Below are positions 7,541-17,076 of a stretch of 64,000 nucleotides of DNA, one piece after another. The stretch comes from Clostridiales bacterium (GTDB lineage: Bacteria > Bacillota > Clostridia > Saccharofermentanales > Saccharofermentanaceae). The translations under genes were made by a program, and so were the position numbers. Within the stretch, counting starts at the first letter, position 1; each line of letters opens with the position of its first letter. The notes beneath the pieces were generated by a model. The model had not been told where the DNA came from. It worked only from the letters and a program-made list of their open reading frames with translations, and searched no databases. The stretch lies in assembly GCA_017649645.1 (NCBI GenBank), contig JAGCGK010000124.1, positions 136,233-200,232 of the forward strand, in the 5' to 3' direction.

Positions 7541-10228
7541 TTATCCGAGCTGTTCAGTAATAACTTTTGTAGCTACATCCAAAGCATCGTTTATCTTGGA
7601 TGTATCTTTACCGCCGGCCTGAGCCATATCAGGGCGTCCGCCGCCTCCGCCTCCGCATGCCTTAGCAGCCTCGCGGATGATATTTCCGGAATGAACTCCT
7701 GCCTTAACGGCATCCTGTGTAGCCATTGCTACGAACAACACCTTGTCGCCGTTAACACTAGCAAGGAATACAACGCCTGAACCGATCTTATCTCTGATCC
7801 CGTCAGCGATCTCACGGAGAGCAGATGCATCGTCACACTCAACCTGAGCAACAACAGCCTTGAATCCGTTGATATCCTTAGCTTCGGAAACAGCCTTACC
7901 GGCCTGATCTCCGGAAGCCTTCTTGCTGATCTCTTTAAGTTCCTTCTCCAAAGACTTGATATCAGCAACGTTCTGCTCTGCCTTCTTAACTATCTGGTCC
8001 TTGTTTACCTTAAGGACAGAAGCGATCTCGGAAATCGTCTTTCTGTCTTCCTTAGAAGCTTCGTAACAAGCTAGACCTGTGATAGCCTCGATCCTTCTTA
8101 TACCAGCAGCTACACCGGATTCGGATACGATCCTGAACTGACCGGCCTGACCACTGGTTCTTAAGTGTGTACCACCGCAGAACTCCATTGAGTAAGGAGC
8201 ATCGATGTCACCAACTGTTACGACACGAACCTCTTCACCGTACTTCTCACCGAACAATGCCATAGCTCCGAGCTTCTTAGCCTCATCGAGCTTCATTACT
8301 CTGGTGATAACAGGAAGATCCTCGAGGATGATCTCGTTAACCTTCTTCTCAACGATATCGAGTTCCTCAGATGTCATAGCCTGAGGATGTGTAAAGTCAA
8401 ATCTCAATCTGTCGCTTGCAACATAAGAACCGGACTGCTCAACATGATCTCCGAGAACTTCCTGCAAAGCCTTCTGGAGAATATGTGTAGCCGTGTGGTT
8501 TCTTGCAATGGACAATCTGTTCTTCTTATCTACTTCGATGCTTACAGTTGAACCGCTGTTCAATGTACCTTTTGTAACCTTGAGAGTATGGAGGTACTTA
8601 CCTGCGGCATCCTTATCAACTGAGATGACCTCAGCTTCAAAACCGTCTGTTACGATCTTACCTTCATCGTGGATCTGACCACCCATCGTAGCGTAAAGAA
8701 CTGTCTTATCACAAACTGCGATGATGTCATCACCTTCGGAAGCACTGTCAACAACCTTCATAGAGCCTTCTTCAACAGCCTTAAGGATGTAGATGACCTT
8801 TGCTTCGCACTTAAGGTTATCGTAACCGTCATAAACCGTAGCGTTGGAATCCTTAGCAACTTCGTCAGGGATCTCGCTTACGCTCAAAGCAAGATCAGCC
8901 TTTGCCTTAGTAGCAGCTCTTGCTGTCTCCTTCTGCTTTTCCATTGCAGCCTTGAAGCCTTCCTCGTCAACCTTGAGGCCTTCTTCTTCAGCCATTTCAA
9001 CAGTAAGCTCGATCGGGAATCCGAATGTATCGTAAAGATAGAAAGCGGAGTCACCGTCGATCTCCTTGGAACCTGCCTTGTTCTTGTCATCAAGGATCTT
9101 CTTGAATTCCTTCATGCCGTTCTCAAGAGTACTTTCAAATCTTGCGATCTCCTTATCAAGCTCGTTCAAGATGAACTCACGGTTCTTTGTAAGGAGCGGA
9201 TAACTGTCATCATAGACCTTATCGATGTAGATCTTGGCAAGGCCAAGGATGTGCTCCTTTGTCATGCCGAGAGCTCTAACGTGTCTTACAGCTCTTCTGA
9301 TGAGACGTCTTAATACATAGCCTGCACCTGCATTTGAAGGAACAAGCTTAGCGCTGTCGCCAATGAGCATAACGCTTGTACGGATATGGTCTGCAAGGAC
9401 ACGCATCGATTTTGTAAGCTTCTCATCGGAGTCATACTTAACTCCGGAAGCATTCTCGATATAGCTGATAGCTTCCGTGAAAAGATCTGTCTTATAAACA
9501 TCCTTCGTTCCGTTAAGGAATGCAAGGATTCTCTCAAGACCCCAGCCTGTATCAACATTCTTCTGCTTAAGTGGTGTGAGGTGTCCGTCCTGATGCTTCT
9601 CATACTGCATGAAAACATCGTTACCGATCTCGGTATACTTTCCGCAGTCACATCCAGGTCCGCAGTTAGGACCGCAGTCAGGAATATCAGCGATATAGAA
9701 CATCTCACTGTCAGGACCGCAAGGACCATACTCAAGTCCCCACCAGTTGTCATCTGCACCAAGATAGTAGATATTCTCAGGCTTGAATCCGGAAGCGATA
9801 CGGAACTTAGCACCTTCCTCATCTCTAGGAGCGTTCTCGTCACCTGCGAAAACTGTTGCAGCGAGGTGATCGTTATCAAATCCGAAAACCTGTGTAAGGA
9901 GTTCATAACTCCACTTGCATCTTTCTTCCTTAAAGTAATCACCAAGGCTCCAGCTACCCATCATCTCAAAGAATGTAACGTGGCTTCTGTCTCCTACTGA
10001 ATCGATATCGTTTGTACGAACGCAACCCTGAACGTTACAAAGTCTTGTACCCAAAGGGTGCTTTTCTCCAAGAAGATAAGGCATGAGAGGCTGCATTCCG
10101 GCGACGTTAAACAAAACGCCTGTTGATCCGTCAGATACCAGCGAAACGGCTCCGACATCCACATGGCCCCTCTCTATATAAAATTCCTTCCAGGTCTTTC
10201 TAAGCTCTTTTGAAGTAAATTGTCTCAT
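7541..10228 (-). CDS. alaS: Alanyl-tRNA synthetase
   Basis: A full-length 895-residue class II synthetase. The catalytic core opens with the conserved RQFTSKELRKTWKEFY and FNVAGMQPLMPYLLGEKHPL. The editing domain carries the Zn-binding HTATHILQKAL and CGGTHL motifs, and the C-terminal C-Ala region ends in a Gly-rich stretch with RPDMAQAGG. AAGGAG precedes the ATG. A consensus promoter lies only about 35-60 nt upstream, so there is no space for a T-box leader. A lipoprotein gene follows after 3 nt. Confidence 0.98.
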   Translation of the reverse strand: MRQFTSKELRKTWKEFYIERGHVDVGAVSLVSDGSTGVLFNVAGMQPLMPYLLGEKHPLGTRLCNVQGCVRTNDIDSVGDRSHVTFFEMMGSWSLGDYFKEERCKWSYELLTQVFGFDNDHLAATVFAGDENAPRDEEGAKFRIASGFKPENIYYLGADDNWWGLEYGPCGPDSEMFYIADIPDCGPNCGPGCDCGKYTEIGNDVFMQYEKHQDGHLTPLKQKNVDTGWGLERILAFLNGTKDVYKTDLFTEAISYIENASGVKYDSDEKLTKSMRVLADHIRTSVMLIGDSAKLVPSNAGAGYVLRRLIRRAVRHVRALGMTKEHILGLAKIYIDKVYDDSYPLLTKNREFILNELDKEIARFESTLENGMKEFKKILDDKNKAGSKEIDGDSAFYLYDTFGFPIELTVEMAEEEGLKVDEEGFKAAMEKQKETARAATKAKADLALSVSEIPDEVAKDSNATVYDGYDNLKCEAKVIYILKAVEEGSMKVVDSASEGDDIIAVCDKTVLYATMGGQIHDEGKIVTDGFEAEVISVDKDAAGKYLHTLKVTKGTLNSGSTVSIEVDKKNRLSIARNHTATHILQKALQEVLGDHVEQSGSYVASDRLRFDFTHPQAMTSEELDIVEKKVNEIILEDLPVITRVMKLDEAKKLGAMALFGEKYGEEVRVVTVGDIDAPYSMEFCGGTHLRTSGQAGQFRIVSESGVAAGIRRIEAITGLACYEASKEDRKTISEIASVLKVNKDQIVKKAEQNVADIKSLEKELKEISKKASGDQAGKAVSEAKDINGFKAVVAQVECDDASALREIADGIRDKIGSGVVFLASVNGDKVLFVAMATQDAVKAGVHSGNIIREAAKACGGGGGGRPDMAQAGGKDTSKINDALDVATKVITEQLG

Positions 10229-10262
10229 CGGTGATACTCCTTAATAATAATAACAAGTGCTA

Positions 10263-10291
10263 ATTATAAACCGAATGAAACAATAATTCAA
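10263..10291 (-). promoter_or_regulatory. Predicted sigma-A promoter of alaS
   Basis: Minus strand: TTGAAT (286-291 of 10,000s), 17 bp, TATAAT (10263-10268). It has a perfect -10 and ideal spacing, about 35 nt before the alaS ATG. Confidence 0.75.
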
Positions 10292-10299
10292 TTAACTAT

Positions 10300-11415
10300 T
10301 CATCTGTCCTTGAAAACTACATTTTCGTGAGCTTTCTTAAGGAATGCCTCATAAGCCTCGGAGAAACTGCTGTCACCTTCAAGGGTGATCTTAACTCCCT
10401 CATCATCTCCTGTTCCTTCGATAAAAGAAGTCAGATTTGTAAGAAGAGAGAAAAATCTCGGTGTAGGGCTTACTTCGATAAAGAATGTAAGCTTGCCCTT
10501 TGCCCAGTTGTCATTGATCATTCCCTTGACGTTTATCTCGTTTCTTATGTAGTTAAAGACTTTCAAGACAAGCTCAGGCTCTCCCTCGACGGTCATGCTA
10601 AGATTTATCGAATGACCATCCGAGTAGGCATCAACGGAACCGCTGATCTTGTCTTTTACGTACTTGATATCACAGTCGATGTACTGTTCTTTTCCCAGTG
10701 ACTCGACCTTGGTTCCGATCCTGTCGATCCTGAACTGACGCATGGATTCACGGATAGCCTTGGCTTCGCCGTTACCTTCAATGCTCTTCTTGTAGATATC
10801 GTTATCAATGGCGAAAAGATAATATTTGTTTTCTTCCCAATACAAAGCAAGTGGAGAGATCATCCTGTCCTTCTCGATACAGTTGGCAGGATCTTTCTCC
10901 GTGAGCTTATAGCCGTATTTGATCTTCAGAGCCTCCTTTTCCTTGATGGCTCTTCTTATGGAATTCATGAGAGAGACGAATGCTCTGGTAGGCTTTTGAC
11001 GCTCGCAGGCAATGAAGGAAACATACTCGTCATTATCAAAATAGGACGGCCACTGTTTCTTGATCTTATCGGCTATCTTCTCATCGACGATAGGAGTAGC
11101 GTTTACAGCGTCCAAAAGAAGATGAACTTCATCCATCGTAAACTCAGTAGGAGCAACATTTCTTATGTAGGAATTCTTGCCCTTGAGCTCGATCCAGTCC
11201 TTGGTCTGGCCGATCATGAGGCGCTTATATTCATTGATGACGGTTATGTCCGAATAGATGGACTTGCGTTCAAAATCGTCACCGAACAAATCTTTCAGAT
11301 ATTGTCTTAAGTGCTCTACGGTAACGGAGCCGTTCTTCTCATCGTTGGAAACCTTCTTAAGGAAGTAATCATAGATCGCTATGGTCTTATGCTTCGCGTA
11401 CTGTTTTCCTGCCAT
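10300..11415 (-). CDS. WYL-domain transcriptional regulator
   Basis: From ATG 11415 it is 371 residues. The N-terminal 75 residues look like a winged helix (KTIAIYDYFLKKV, VEHLRQYLKDLFG). A WYL domain follows around 160-230 with SPLALYWEENKYYLFAID. The C-terminal part is the WCX-type extension. WYL proteins are ligand- or nucleic-acid-sensing regulators. The frame is open up to 11463, but GAGG 8 nt before ATG 11415 makes the shorter start likelier. A 15-bp inverted repeat covers this ribosome site (see 11421-11486). It follows the small helical-protein gene by about 80 nt and probably shares its transcript. Its targets are unknown. Confidence 0.85.
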   Translation of the reverse strand: MAGKQYAKHKTIAIYDYFLKKVSNDEKNGSVTVEHLRQYLKDLFGDDFERKSIYSDITVINEYKRLMIGQTKDWIELKGKNSYIRNVAPTEFTMDEVHLLLDAVNATPIVDEKIADKIKKQWPSYFDNDEYVSFIACERQKPTRAFVSLMNSIRRAIKEKEALKIKYGYKLTEKDPANCIEKDRMISPLALYWEENKYYLFAIDNDIYKKSIEGNGEAKAIRESMRQFRIDRIGTKVESLGKEQYIDCDIKYVKDKISGSVDAYSDGHSINLSMTVEGEPELVLKVFNYIRNEINVKGMINDNWAKGKLTFFIEVSPTPRFFSLLTNLTSFIEGTGDDEGVKITLEGDSSFSEAYEAFLKKAHENVVFKDR

Positions 11416-11420
11416 TTGCC

Positions 11421-11486
11421 AAACCTCGCTTTCTTCTTCTCGTCCTATAAATCGTACATTCATATGATACTAAGAAAGCGAGGTTT
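11421..11486. repeat. Perfect 15-bp inverted repeat over the WYL gene's ribosome site
   Basis: AAACCTCGCTTTCTT (11421-11435) is matched perfectly by its reverse complement at 11472-11486, with a 36-nt spacer. With two mismatched positions the arms extend to about 21 bp. In the minus-strand mRNA one arm contains the GAGG of the WYL gene, so the stem would hide its ribosome site. No T-run follows, so it is not a normal terminator. Confidence 0.7.
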
Positions 11487-11498
11487 TTGCAAAAGAAA

Positions 11499-11858
11499 TC
11501 AGACTCTGGCTTCGTTGTTCTTACGTTGGATCGTCTTTATGGATGCACCGAACATCCTGTGGATCTTGTCGATCTCCTCAATGAACGCGTCGATCCCCTC
11601 TATCGGAGCCTCCATTGCCTTAAGGATCCTTAAAAGTTCAAAGGTCCTGCCGGAAGCATAGTAACCTTCCTCGAGGTGTCTTATGAACCTGTCGCGATTT
11701 AATGCGGATCTGGCAGAAGAAGCCGCAAAACTCGTTCTGTACGAAGATAGGGCAAGCTCGTCGGCAAGGACCTTTGTAACGCCACTGTCAAAGCCTTTGA
11801 GGGCTTTACATATGTTGATGGTAAGTTCGAATGTTAATGTCTTCAGATCGTTTTCCAT
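11499..11858 (-). CDS. Small all-helical protein, possibly four-helix-bundle family
   Basis: The 119 residues are predicted almost entirely helical. The central RFIRHLEEGYYASGRTFELLRIL resembles in pattern the IVS/Avd-like four-helix-bundle proteins, but this is a weak resemblance seen by eye. GGAGG precedes the ATG with good spacing. It is followed on the same strand by the WYL regulator, so the two are likely co-transcribed. No reverse transcriptase or other diversity-generating element is nearby, so an Avd role is not supported. Confidence 0.6.
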   Translation of the reverse strand: MENDLKTLTFELTINICKALKGFDSGVTKVLADELALSSYRTSFAASSARSALNRDRFIRHLEEGYYASGRTFELLRILKAMEAPIEGIDAFIEEIDKIHRMFGASIKTIQRKNNEARV

Positions 11859-11918
11859 ACTTTTTCCTCCGCTTGATTTTTGTAGTTAAAAGGTAGCACG
11901 TTGAAAGCCCGAAAAAAT

Positions 11919-11952
11919 CGACAAAAAAAACAATAATCGACAATTGCGACAA
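11919..11952. repeat. Three CGACAA direct repeats in a divergent promoter region
   Basis: CGACAA occurs at 11919, 11938 and 11947, the first two as ATCGACAA. They lie between the helical-protein/WYL genes (minus) and the DUF1015 gene (plus), within an AT-rich stretch. This is a possible regulator site. Confidence 0.4.
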
Positions 11953-11992
11953 AAAATGCTCAAAAGTGCTGCCACATCGGGGAAAAATATTT

Positions 11993-12021
11993 TTGAAATG
12001 GATGTTTTATCGTGTTATTAT
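11993..12021 (+). promoter_or_regulatory. Predicted sigma-A promoter of the DUF1015 operon
   Basis: TTGAAA (11993-11998), 17 bp, TATTAT (12016-12021), about 32 nt before the ATG at 12053. Confidence 0.65.
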
Positions 12022-12052
12022 TGTTCACGTATTATTATTAGCGAGGGTTACT

Positions 12053-13354
12053 ATGAAAGTATTTGACAACATTGCACTAGCTGCAGCACAGATCATGATC
12101 CCGGAGGATGGTACAGACCTTAACAAGTGGTCAGTCATTGCCTGTGATCAGTACACCAGTGAACTGGATTATTGGAAGGAAGTCGAGGCTAATGTCGGCG
12201 ACGCACCTTCAACATTAAGACTCATCCTTCCTGAGGTATATCTCGGAATCGAAAACGATGAGCAGATCTCCGAAAGACTTAAGAAGATCGCTGAAACGGC
12301 GAATTCATATATCGAAAACAACATTTGGAAGACTCTTGGCGAGGGAGTGATCCTTGTAGACAGAGCTACTTCCCTTCACCCGTCACGTAAGGGCCTTGTA
12401 GCAGCAGTTGATCTCGAGCAGTACAGCTTCGAGCCGGGCAACAAGGAAAAGATCCGAGCAACCGAAGGAACTGTTTTAAGCAGGATCCCACCTAGAGTAA
12501 GGATCAGGGCTAATTCACCTGTTGAACTTCCGCACGTAATGCTCCTTATCGATGATCCTAATGATACGGTCATCGGCAAGGCTATGGACGAGCTTAAGGC
12601 AAAAAACAGCAAGCCTATCTACGATACTGACCTTTTCGGAAAGTCAGGTCATATTACGGGATACTTTGTAAATGCGCAGACGGATATTTTCGATGAGATG
12701 ACAAATGCGCTTGCTGAGCTTCTTGACAGGAGCGAAGACGGAATGCTCTTTGCAGTAGGTGACGGAAACCACTCCCTGGCATCTGCAAAAGCTCACTGGG
12801 ACAACATCAAGGACGACCTGGATATCAAGGAAAGAGGCGATCATCCTGCAAGATTCGCACTTGTTGAGATCGTTAACATCCACGATAAGGGATTGGACTT
12901 CGAGCCTATCCACAGAGTCGTTTTCGGAATGGATAAAGAGAATCTCCTTAAAAAGGCTATGGAGTTCTTTAAGGACAATGACGCGAGCATCGGAACAGAA
13001 AAGATCGAAGGCGCTCAGAACATCGTATTCGTAGCAGAGGGCTGTGACGATACCGTACTTCGCATTAAAAGCGCTCCACACACTCTCGCTGTCGGTTCCA
13101 TTCAGCTGTTCCTCGACAGTTTAAGTTCCAACACGACTTTGGACGGTTCAGGTATCGAAGTTGACTATATCCACGGAGAAGATTCAGTTCGTTCGCTTGC
13201 CAAAAACGGCAACACGGGAATCCTTCTTCCTGACGTAAGAAAAGACTCCTTCTTTGAGACGATCTCCAAGGAAGGCGTATTCCCGAGAAAGACTTTCTCA
13301 ATGGGTGAAGCGTTCGAGAAGAGATTCTATCTCGAAGCTAAGATGATCAAGTAA
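12053..13354 (+). CDS. DUF1015 family protein
   Basis: A 433-residue protein starting MKVFDNIALAAAQIMIPEDG. It carries motifs I associate with DUF1015: KWSVIACDQYTSELDYWKE near the start, the VGDGNHSLASAKAHW stretch in the middle, and a C-terminal GILLPDVRKDSFF. The family is widespread in anaerobes, often near amino-acid metabolism genes, and has no established function known to me. The reading frame extends upstream to 11966, but GCGAGGGT precedes the ATG at 12053. The flavoprotein gene starts 13-16 nt downstream. Confidence 0.88.
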   Translation: MKVFDNIALAAAQIMIPEDGTDLNKWSVIACDQYTSELDYWKEVEANVGDAPSTLRLILPEVYLGIENDEQISERLKKIAETANSYIENNIWKTLGEGVILVDRATSLHPSRKGLVAAVDLEQYSFEPGNKEKIRATEGTVLSRIPPRVRIRANSPVELPHVMLLIDDPNDTVIGKAMDELKAKNSKPIYDTDLFGKSGHITGYFVNAQTDIFDEMTNALAELLDRSEDGMLFAVGDGNHSLASAKAHWDNIKDDLDIKERGDHPARFALVEIVNIHDKGLDFEPIHRVVFGMDKENLLKKAMEFFKDNDASIGTEKIEGAQNIVFVAEGCDDTVLRIKSAPHTLAVGSIQLFLDSLSSNTTLDGSGIEVDYIHGEDSVRSLAKNGNTGILLPDVRKDSFFETISKEGVFPRKTFSMGEAFEKRFYLEAKMIK

Positions 13355-13370
13355 TTCGCGGGAGATCATG

Positions 13371-14426
13371 ATGAAAAGATCCGTTTGTGTCATTGGTGCA
13401 GGACTGTCCGGCCTTGTCTGCGGAATGCGACTGGCCCGTGCAGGCTTTGAAGTTCAGATCATAGAAGAGCTCTCATATCCGGGAGGTCTTCTCGCATCGA
13501 GCCGTATCGGCAAGGAATATCTGGAACTTCTTCCGCACCACTTAAGAAAGACTGACCGTGCGCTCCTGTCTCTTACAAAGGAGCTCGGTATCTCTGAAGG
13601 CATCTCATGGTTTGATTCCTTCTGGCACGGCCTTGCTTCCCGTAAAAAGCTGGGCTACTTCACCAACGGATTTACAGATCTTATCAACCGTCTCATGCAG
13701 GAGATCACGGATCACGGCGGAACGATCTACTATTCCACCACTGTAGCCGAGATCACCAGTAACGGTACTCCCGACAACAAATACTGCACCAGCTGCGTGC
13801 TCAGTAATTCAAGCCGTGTAGACTTCATAAGCGATTATGTTATCTTCACGGGTTCGTGCAGATCTTTCATCAATTCGAGCTATGGACTTCCGATAAGCAT
13901 CAACATCAAAGACCAGCTCATGAATATCACATACCGCTCCGAATTCTGCCTTCTTCTCGTACTTAGGAGCAAGGTGTCGGACGTGTATTTCCAGAAGATC
14001 AATGACGGCAATCCTTTCCAAAGGATCGTCAATCACTCCAATTCATTCGGACTTCGTTCATACGGCGGAAATGTCGTATATCTCGTCGGCGATTGCTCTA
14101 TCTCCGATCCTTTGTGGGTCGAGGATGACGCCAAGATCAAGGATACGTATTTCTCAGCTTACCGTAAGCTCTTCCCGGGCATCACGAAATCCGACATAAA
14201 AGCATGGCGTCTTACGAAGATAAGATATGCGGTATCGGAAAGATTCCCTGATACGGATCTTACCGAACCTTCACCTAATGTCTTCATCTGTTCTTCGGCG
14301 CTTGTTTCAACCAATTCGCAGTCACTGCCGGAAAACCGCATGGACGGTGTAGTGGCTCTTGCCAACAGGATATGTGAGAAGATCCTGAATAACGTTCAGA
14401 ATGAGGAGGCTTCAGATGCCGAATAA
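13371..14426 (+). CDS. FAD-dependent oxidoreductase (amine oxidase / UGM-like)
   Basis: The N-terminal CVIGAGLSGLVCG is the dinucleotide-binding fingerprint of FAD proteins, with the acidic end of strand 2 (QIIEE) and the following YPGGLLASS typical of the protoporphyrinogen-oxidase/UDP-galactopyranose-mutase/desaturase superfamily. LLPHHLRKTD is like a motif in polysaccharide-cluster members of this group. The substrate is unknown. ATG 13371 is spaced better from GGGAG than the ATG at 13368. The 3' end overlaps the DUF2298 gene by 11 nt, which suggests coupled expression. Confidence 0.75.
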   Translation: MKRSVCVIGAGLSGLVCGMRLARAGFEVQIIEELSYPGGLLASSRIGKEYLELLPHHLRKTDRALLSLTKELGISEGISWFDSFWHGLASRKKLGYFTNGFTDLINRLMQEITDHGGTIYYSTTVAEITSNGTPDNKYCTSCVLSNSSRVDFISDYVIFTGSCRSFINSSYGLPISINIKDQLMNITYRSEFCLLLVLRSKVSDVYFQKINDGNPFQRIVNHSNSFGLRSYGGNVVYLVGDCSISDPLWVEDDAKIKDTYFSAYRKLFPGITKSDIKAWRLTKIRYAVSERFPDTDLTEPSPNVFICSSALVSTNSQSLPENRMDGVVALANRICEKILNNVQNEEASDAE

Positions 14427-17076
14427 TCAGACCAAGAAAAACAACATCCTTAAACTTTTATTGCTTTTGGTGCCTCCGGTATTCACGTTCGTATTCTCGA
14501 TCATCCTGATGCCTATGACAGATTCGCTTTATGTCATGACCTGGCATATCGCTCTCATGATACTCGGATTTTCCGTACTTCCTCTCACCTTCATGCTGTT
14601 CAAGGATTTTTCGAGCGGAGGCTACTTCTTATCGAAAACGATCGGCATCCTTCTTCTGAGCACCATCATCTGGACATTCACCTATATCGGCGTATGCAGA
14701 TTCAATAAACTCTTCCTTATCATCGTTCTTGCTGCGATCACGGTATTCTGTTATGCATTCCCGCCGCTCCTTAAGAACACCAGGGAGAAGATATTCGATG
14801 ATAAGGTCATCACGAATATGCTGATCGAGGAAATCATCTTCTCATTTGTATTCGTTCTCTTGTGCTTCTTCAAGGGTATGTATCCTGACATCGAAGGTCA
14901 GGAGAAATACATGGACTTCGGTTTCATCATGTCCATGATAAGATCTGATAAGCTTCCTGCCAACGATATGTGGCTTGCAGGACAGAAGATCAACTACTAT
15001 TATTTCGGTCAGTTCGTCTATGCGATGATCATCAAGCTTTTCGGGTTTAATCCGAACTACGGTTATATGCTTTCGATGTGTACCGCCATCGCGATCCCGT
15101 TCGGTTCGGCTTATACGGTCGGTACGATGCTCATAGAGTTTTCGAGAAAGAGAGGATTCGAAGGTCATCCTGTGGCAAAGTACGTCTGCGGAGGTCTTTG
15201 TGCATTTACGGCGATCATCTTCGGTAACTCACATTCATTCTTCTATGATGAGGATTCTCTCGGAAACTCGTTCCTTCGTCTTCTTGCTGACCACGGCATC
15301 GACGTTGGTCAGACTGACGGTTTCTTCTATCCGGACAGCACGCGTTTTATCGGATGGAATCCTGATTCCAAAGTCTACGATGAGGCAGGAAAACTGATCG
15401 ACGAAGGCGACTTCACGATCCACGAATTCCCGTTCTATTCTTATCTTGTCGGAGACCTTCATGCGCACGTTATCTCCATGATGGTAGTTATCCTGATCAT
15501 TGCCGTAGCGATCGCGCTGCTTTACAAGGTCGAGAATCCGTCAGGCTATGAACTTAACAGGGGTTCGATATTCGGCCCTGCTAAGTTAAGCGTCATCAGC
15601 AAAGCTTCCATGCTCCACGAGCTGAAGCTTCTTAATGTTCCTGAGATCTTTATCATGGGTCTTCTTCTCGGCGTAGCTCAGATGACGAACTATTGGGACT
15701 TCTTGATCTACTTTATCTTCAGCGCAATGACGCTTCTTGTCTTCAACACGGTTAGATCGAAGTCGTTTATCTATCCTACGACATTTATCGCGTTCGCGCT
15801 TGATCTGGGACTTATCCTCTTTACTTATATGACATTTGCTGACAGAGTCGTGATCCACGTTCTCCTGCAGCTCCTTTTGACGGTACTTGCTTATCTGCTG
15901 GTGGTCTTCTTCCCTTCGGCTCTCACGAGAACGGCACTTGCTATGAACGTTCTGTTCTCACTCGCTTATATCCTCGCGATGCCGTTCAACATGAAGTTCG
16001 ACCTTATCTCCAACGCACTTGCCAAGGTAACTCACCATTCACCTCTCTGGCAGCTTATGATCCTTTGGGGTATACACATTCTTATCTGCGTGATCTTCAT
16101 CGTATTCACGATCATTTGCAAGAACTATATCGCTACCAAAAAGAAGAACAAGACGAGAGTTTCTCTGTTCAACCAGCCTGCTAACGGATATACAAATCCT
16201 GTCGCGAAATTCTTCGGTGAGAGAAACCTATGCGATATCTTCATCTGCGGTCTCTCCATCACGGGATTTCTTATGATCATCGCACCTGAGATCTTCTACG
16301 TAAGAGATATCTATACCGGCGGATACTTAAGATCCAACACGATGTTCAAGTTTACATTCGCAGGATTCATCATGCTCTCTCTCGCGATCGGATATATCGT
16401 CATAAGACTTTTCTGGTTCGCCAACAAGGAAGGCAACTTCAGCTTCCCTGCTTTCTCGATCGCTATCTTCTGTGCAGTGCTCCTTTTGGTCCCTGCGCAC
16501 TACACGATCCTGTCTCTCGAGCAAAGAAGCGGTGATCTTAAAAAGTCCAACTTTAAGACACTGGACGGAACCCAATATCTGGCGACGTTTAAGAGCGGCG
16601 ATCTTAAGTCAAATCCTAACCCCGGAAATCTACAGGAAGTAAAGAACTGTATCGACTGGATGAACGAGAATATTGACGGTTCTCCTACGATCTGTGAGGC
16701 TTACGGAGCTTCCTATACTTCCTACAATCTTGTTTCTGCGTATACAGGTCTCCCGACCGTTTTCGGATGGCAGACTCACGAGTGGCTCTGGAGATTCCAC
16801 GGCATTGTTGATGAGGAGACTGACCTTCTCGTTGCAGATCCGGACCAGAACGTTTTCGATATGTACATAAATCCGAGACATGCGGATATCGACACGATAT
16901 ATACCGATCCTGACGGAGACGCAGTATGGCAGGCTCTCATGAGATATGACGTCCGTTATATCGTCGTTGGTCCTCTCGAGCGTGAGAAGTACGGTGACAG
17001 ACTCTACTGTGCATTTACACAGTATCTGGAACCTGTTTACTCCAACTCTGAAGTAACTGTGTATAAGACCTACTGA
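14416..17076 (+). CDS. DUF2298 (YYY family) multi-pass membrane protein, putative GT-C type enzyme
   Basis: An 886-residue protein with about a dozen hydrophobic segments and a soluble C-terminal tail (about 720-886). The stretch GQKINYYYFGQFVYAMIIKL near residues 190-210 carries the YYYFG motif of the archaeal/chloroflexi YYY family (DUF2298). Family members are thought to be lipid-linked-sugar glycosyltransferases, but proof is lacking. AGGAGG lies 6 nt before ATG 14416, inside the 3' end of the flavoprotein gene. The stop codon TGA abuts the stop of the convergent permease gene with no gap. Confidence 0.8.
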   Translation: MPNNQTKKNNILKLLLLLVPPVFTFVFSIILMPMTDSLYVMTWHIALMILGFSVLPLTFMLFKDFSSGGYFLSKTIGILLLSTIIWTFTYIGVCRFNKLFLIIVLAAITVFCYAFPPLLKNTREKIFDDKVITNMLIEEIIFSFVFVLLCFFKGMYPDIEGQEKYMDFGFIMSMIRSDKLPANDMWLAGQKINYYYFGQFVYAMIIKLFGFNPNYGYMLSMCTAIAIPFGSAYTVGTMLIEFSRKRGFEGHPVAKYVCGGLCAFTAIIFGNSHSFFYDEDSLGNSFLRLLADHGIDVGQTDGFFYPDSTRFIGWNPDSKVYDEAGKLIDEGDFTIHEFPFYSYLVGDLHAHVISMMVVILIIAVAIALLYKVENPSGYELNRGSIFGPAKLSVISKASMLHELKLLNVPEIFIMGLLLGVAQMTNYWDFLIYFIFSAMTLLVFNTVRSKSFIYPTTFIAFALDLGLILFTYMTFADRVVIHVLLQLLLTVLAYLLVVFFPSALTRTALAMNVLFSLAYILAMPFNMKFDLISNALAKVTHHSPLWQLMILWGIHILICVIFIVFTIICKNYIATKKKNKTRVSLFNQPANGYTNPVAKFFGERNLCDIFICGLSITGFLMIIAPEIFYVRDIYTGGYLRSNTMFKFTFAGFIMLSLAIGYIVIRLFWFANKEGNFSFPAFSIAIFCAVLLLVPAHYTILSLEQRSGDLKKSNFKTLDGTQYLATFKSGDLKSNPNPGNLQEVKNCIDWMNENIDGSPTICEAYGASYTSYNLVSAYTGLPTVFGWQTHEWLWRFHGIVDEETDLLVADPDQNVFDMYINPRHADIDTIYTDPDGDAVWQALMRYDVRYIVVGPLEREKYGDRLYCAFTQYLEPVYSNSEVTVYKTY

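Noticed and set aside
10229-10300. T-box leader for alaS
   Set aside because: Only about 70 nt lie between genes, and the promoter takes up half of that; no specifier stem or T-box sequence.
11499-11858. Avd-type protein of a diversity-generating retroelement
   Set aside because: Only a vague four-helix resemblance; no reverse transcriptase, template or variable repeat nearby.
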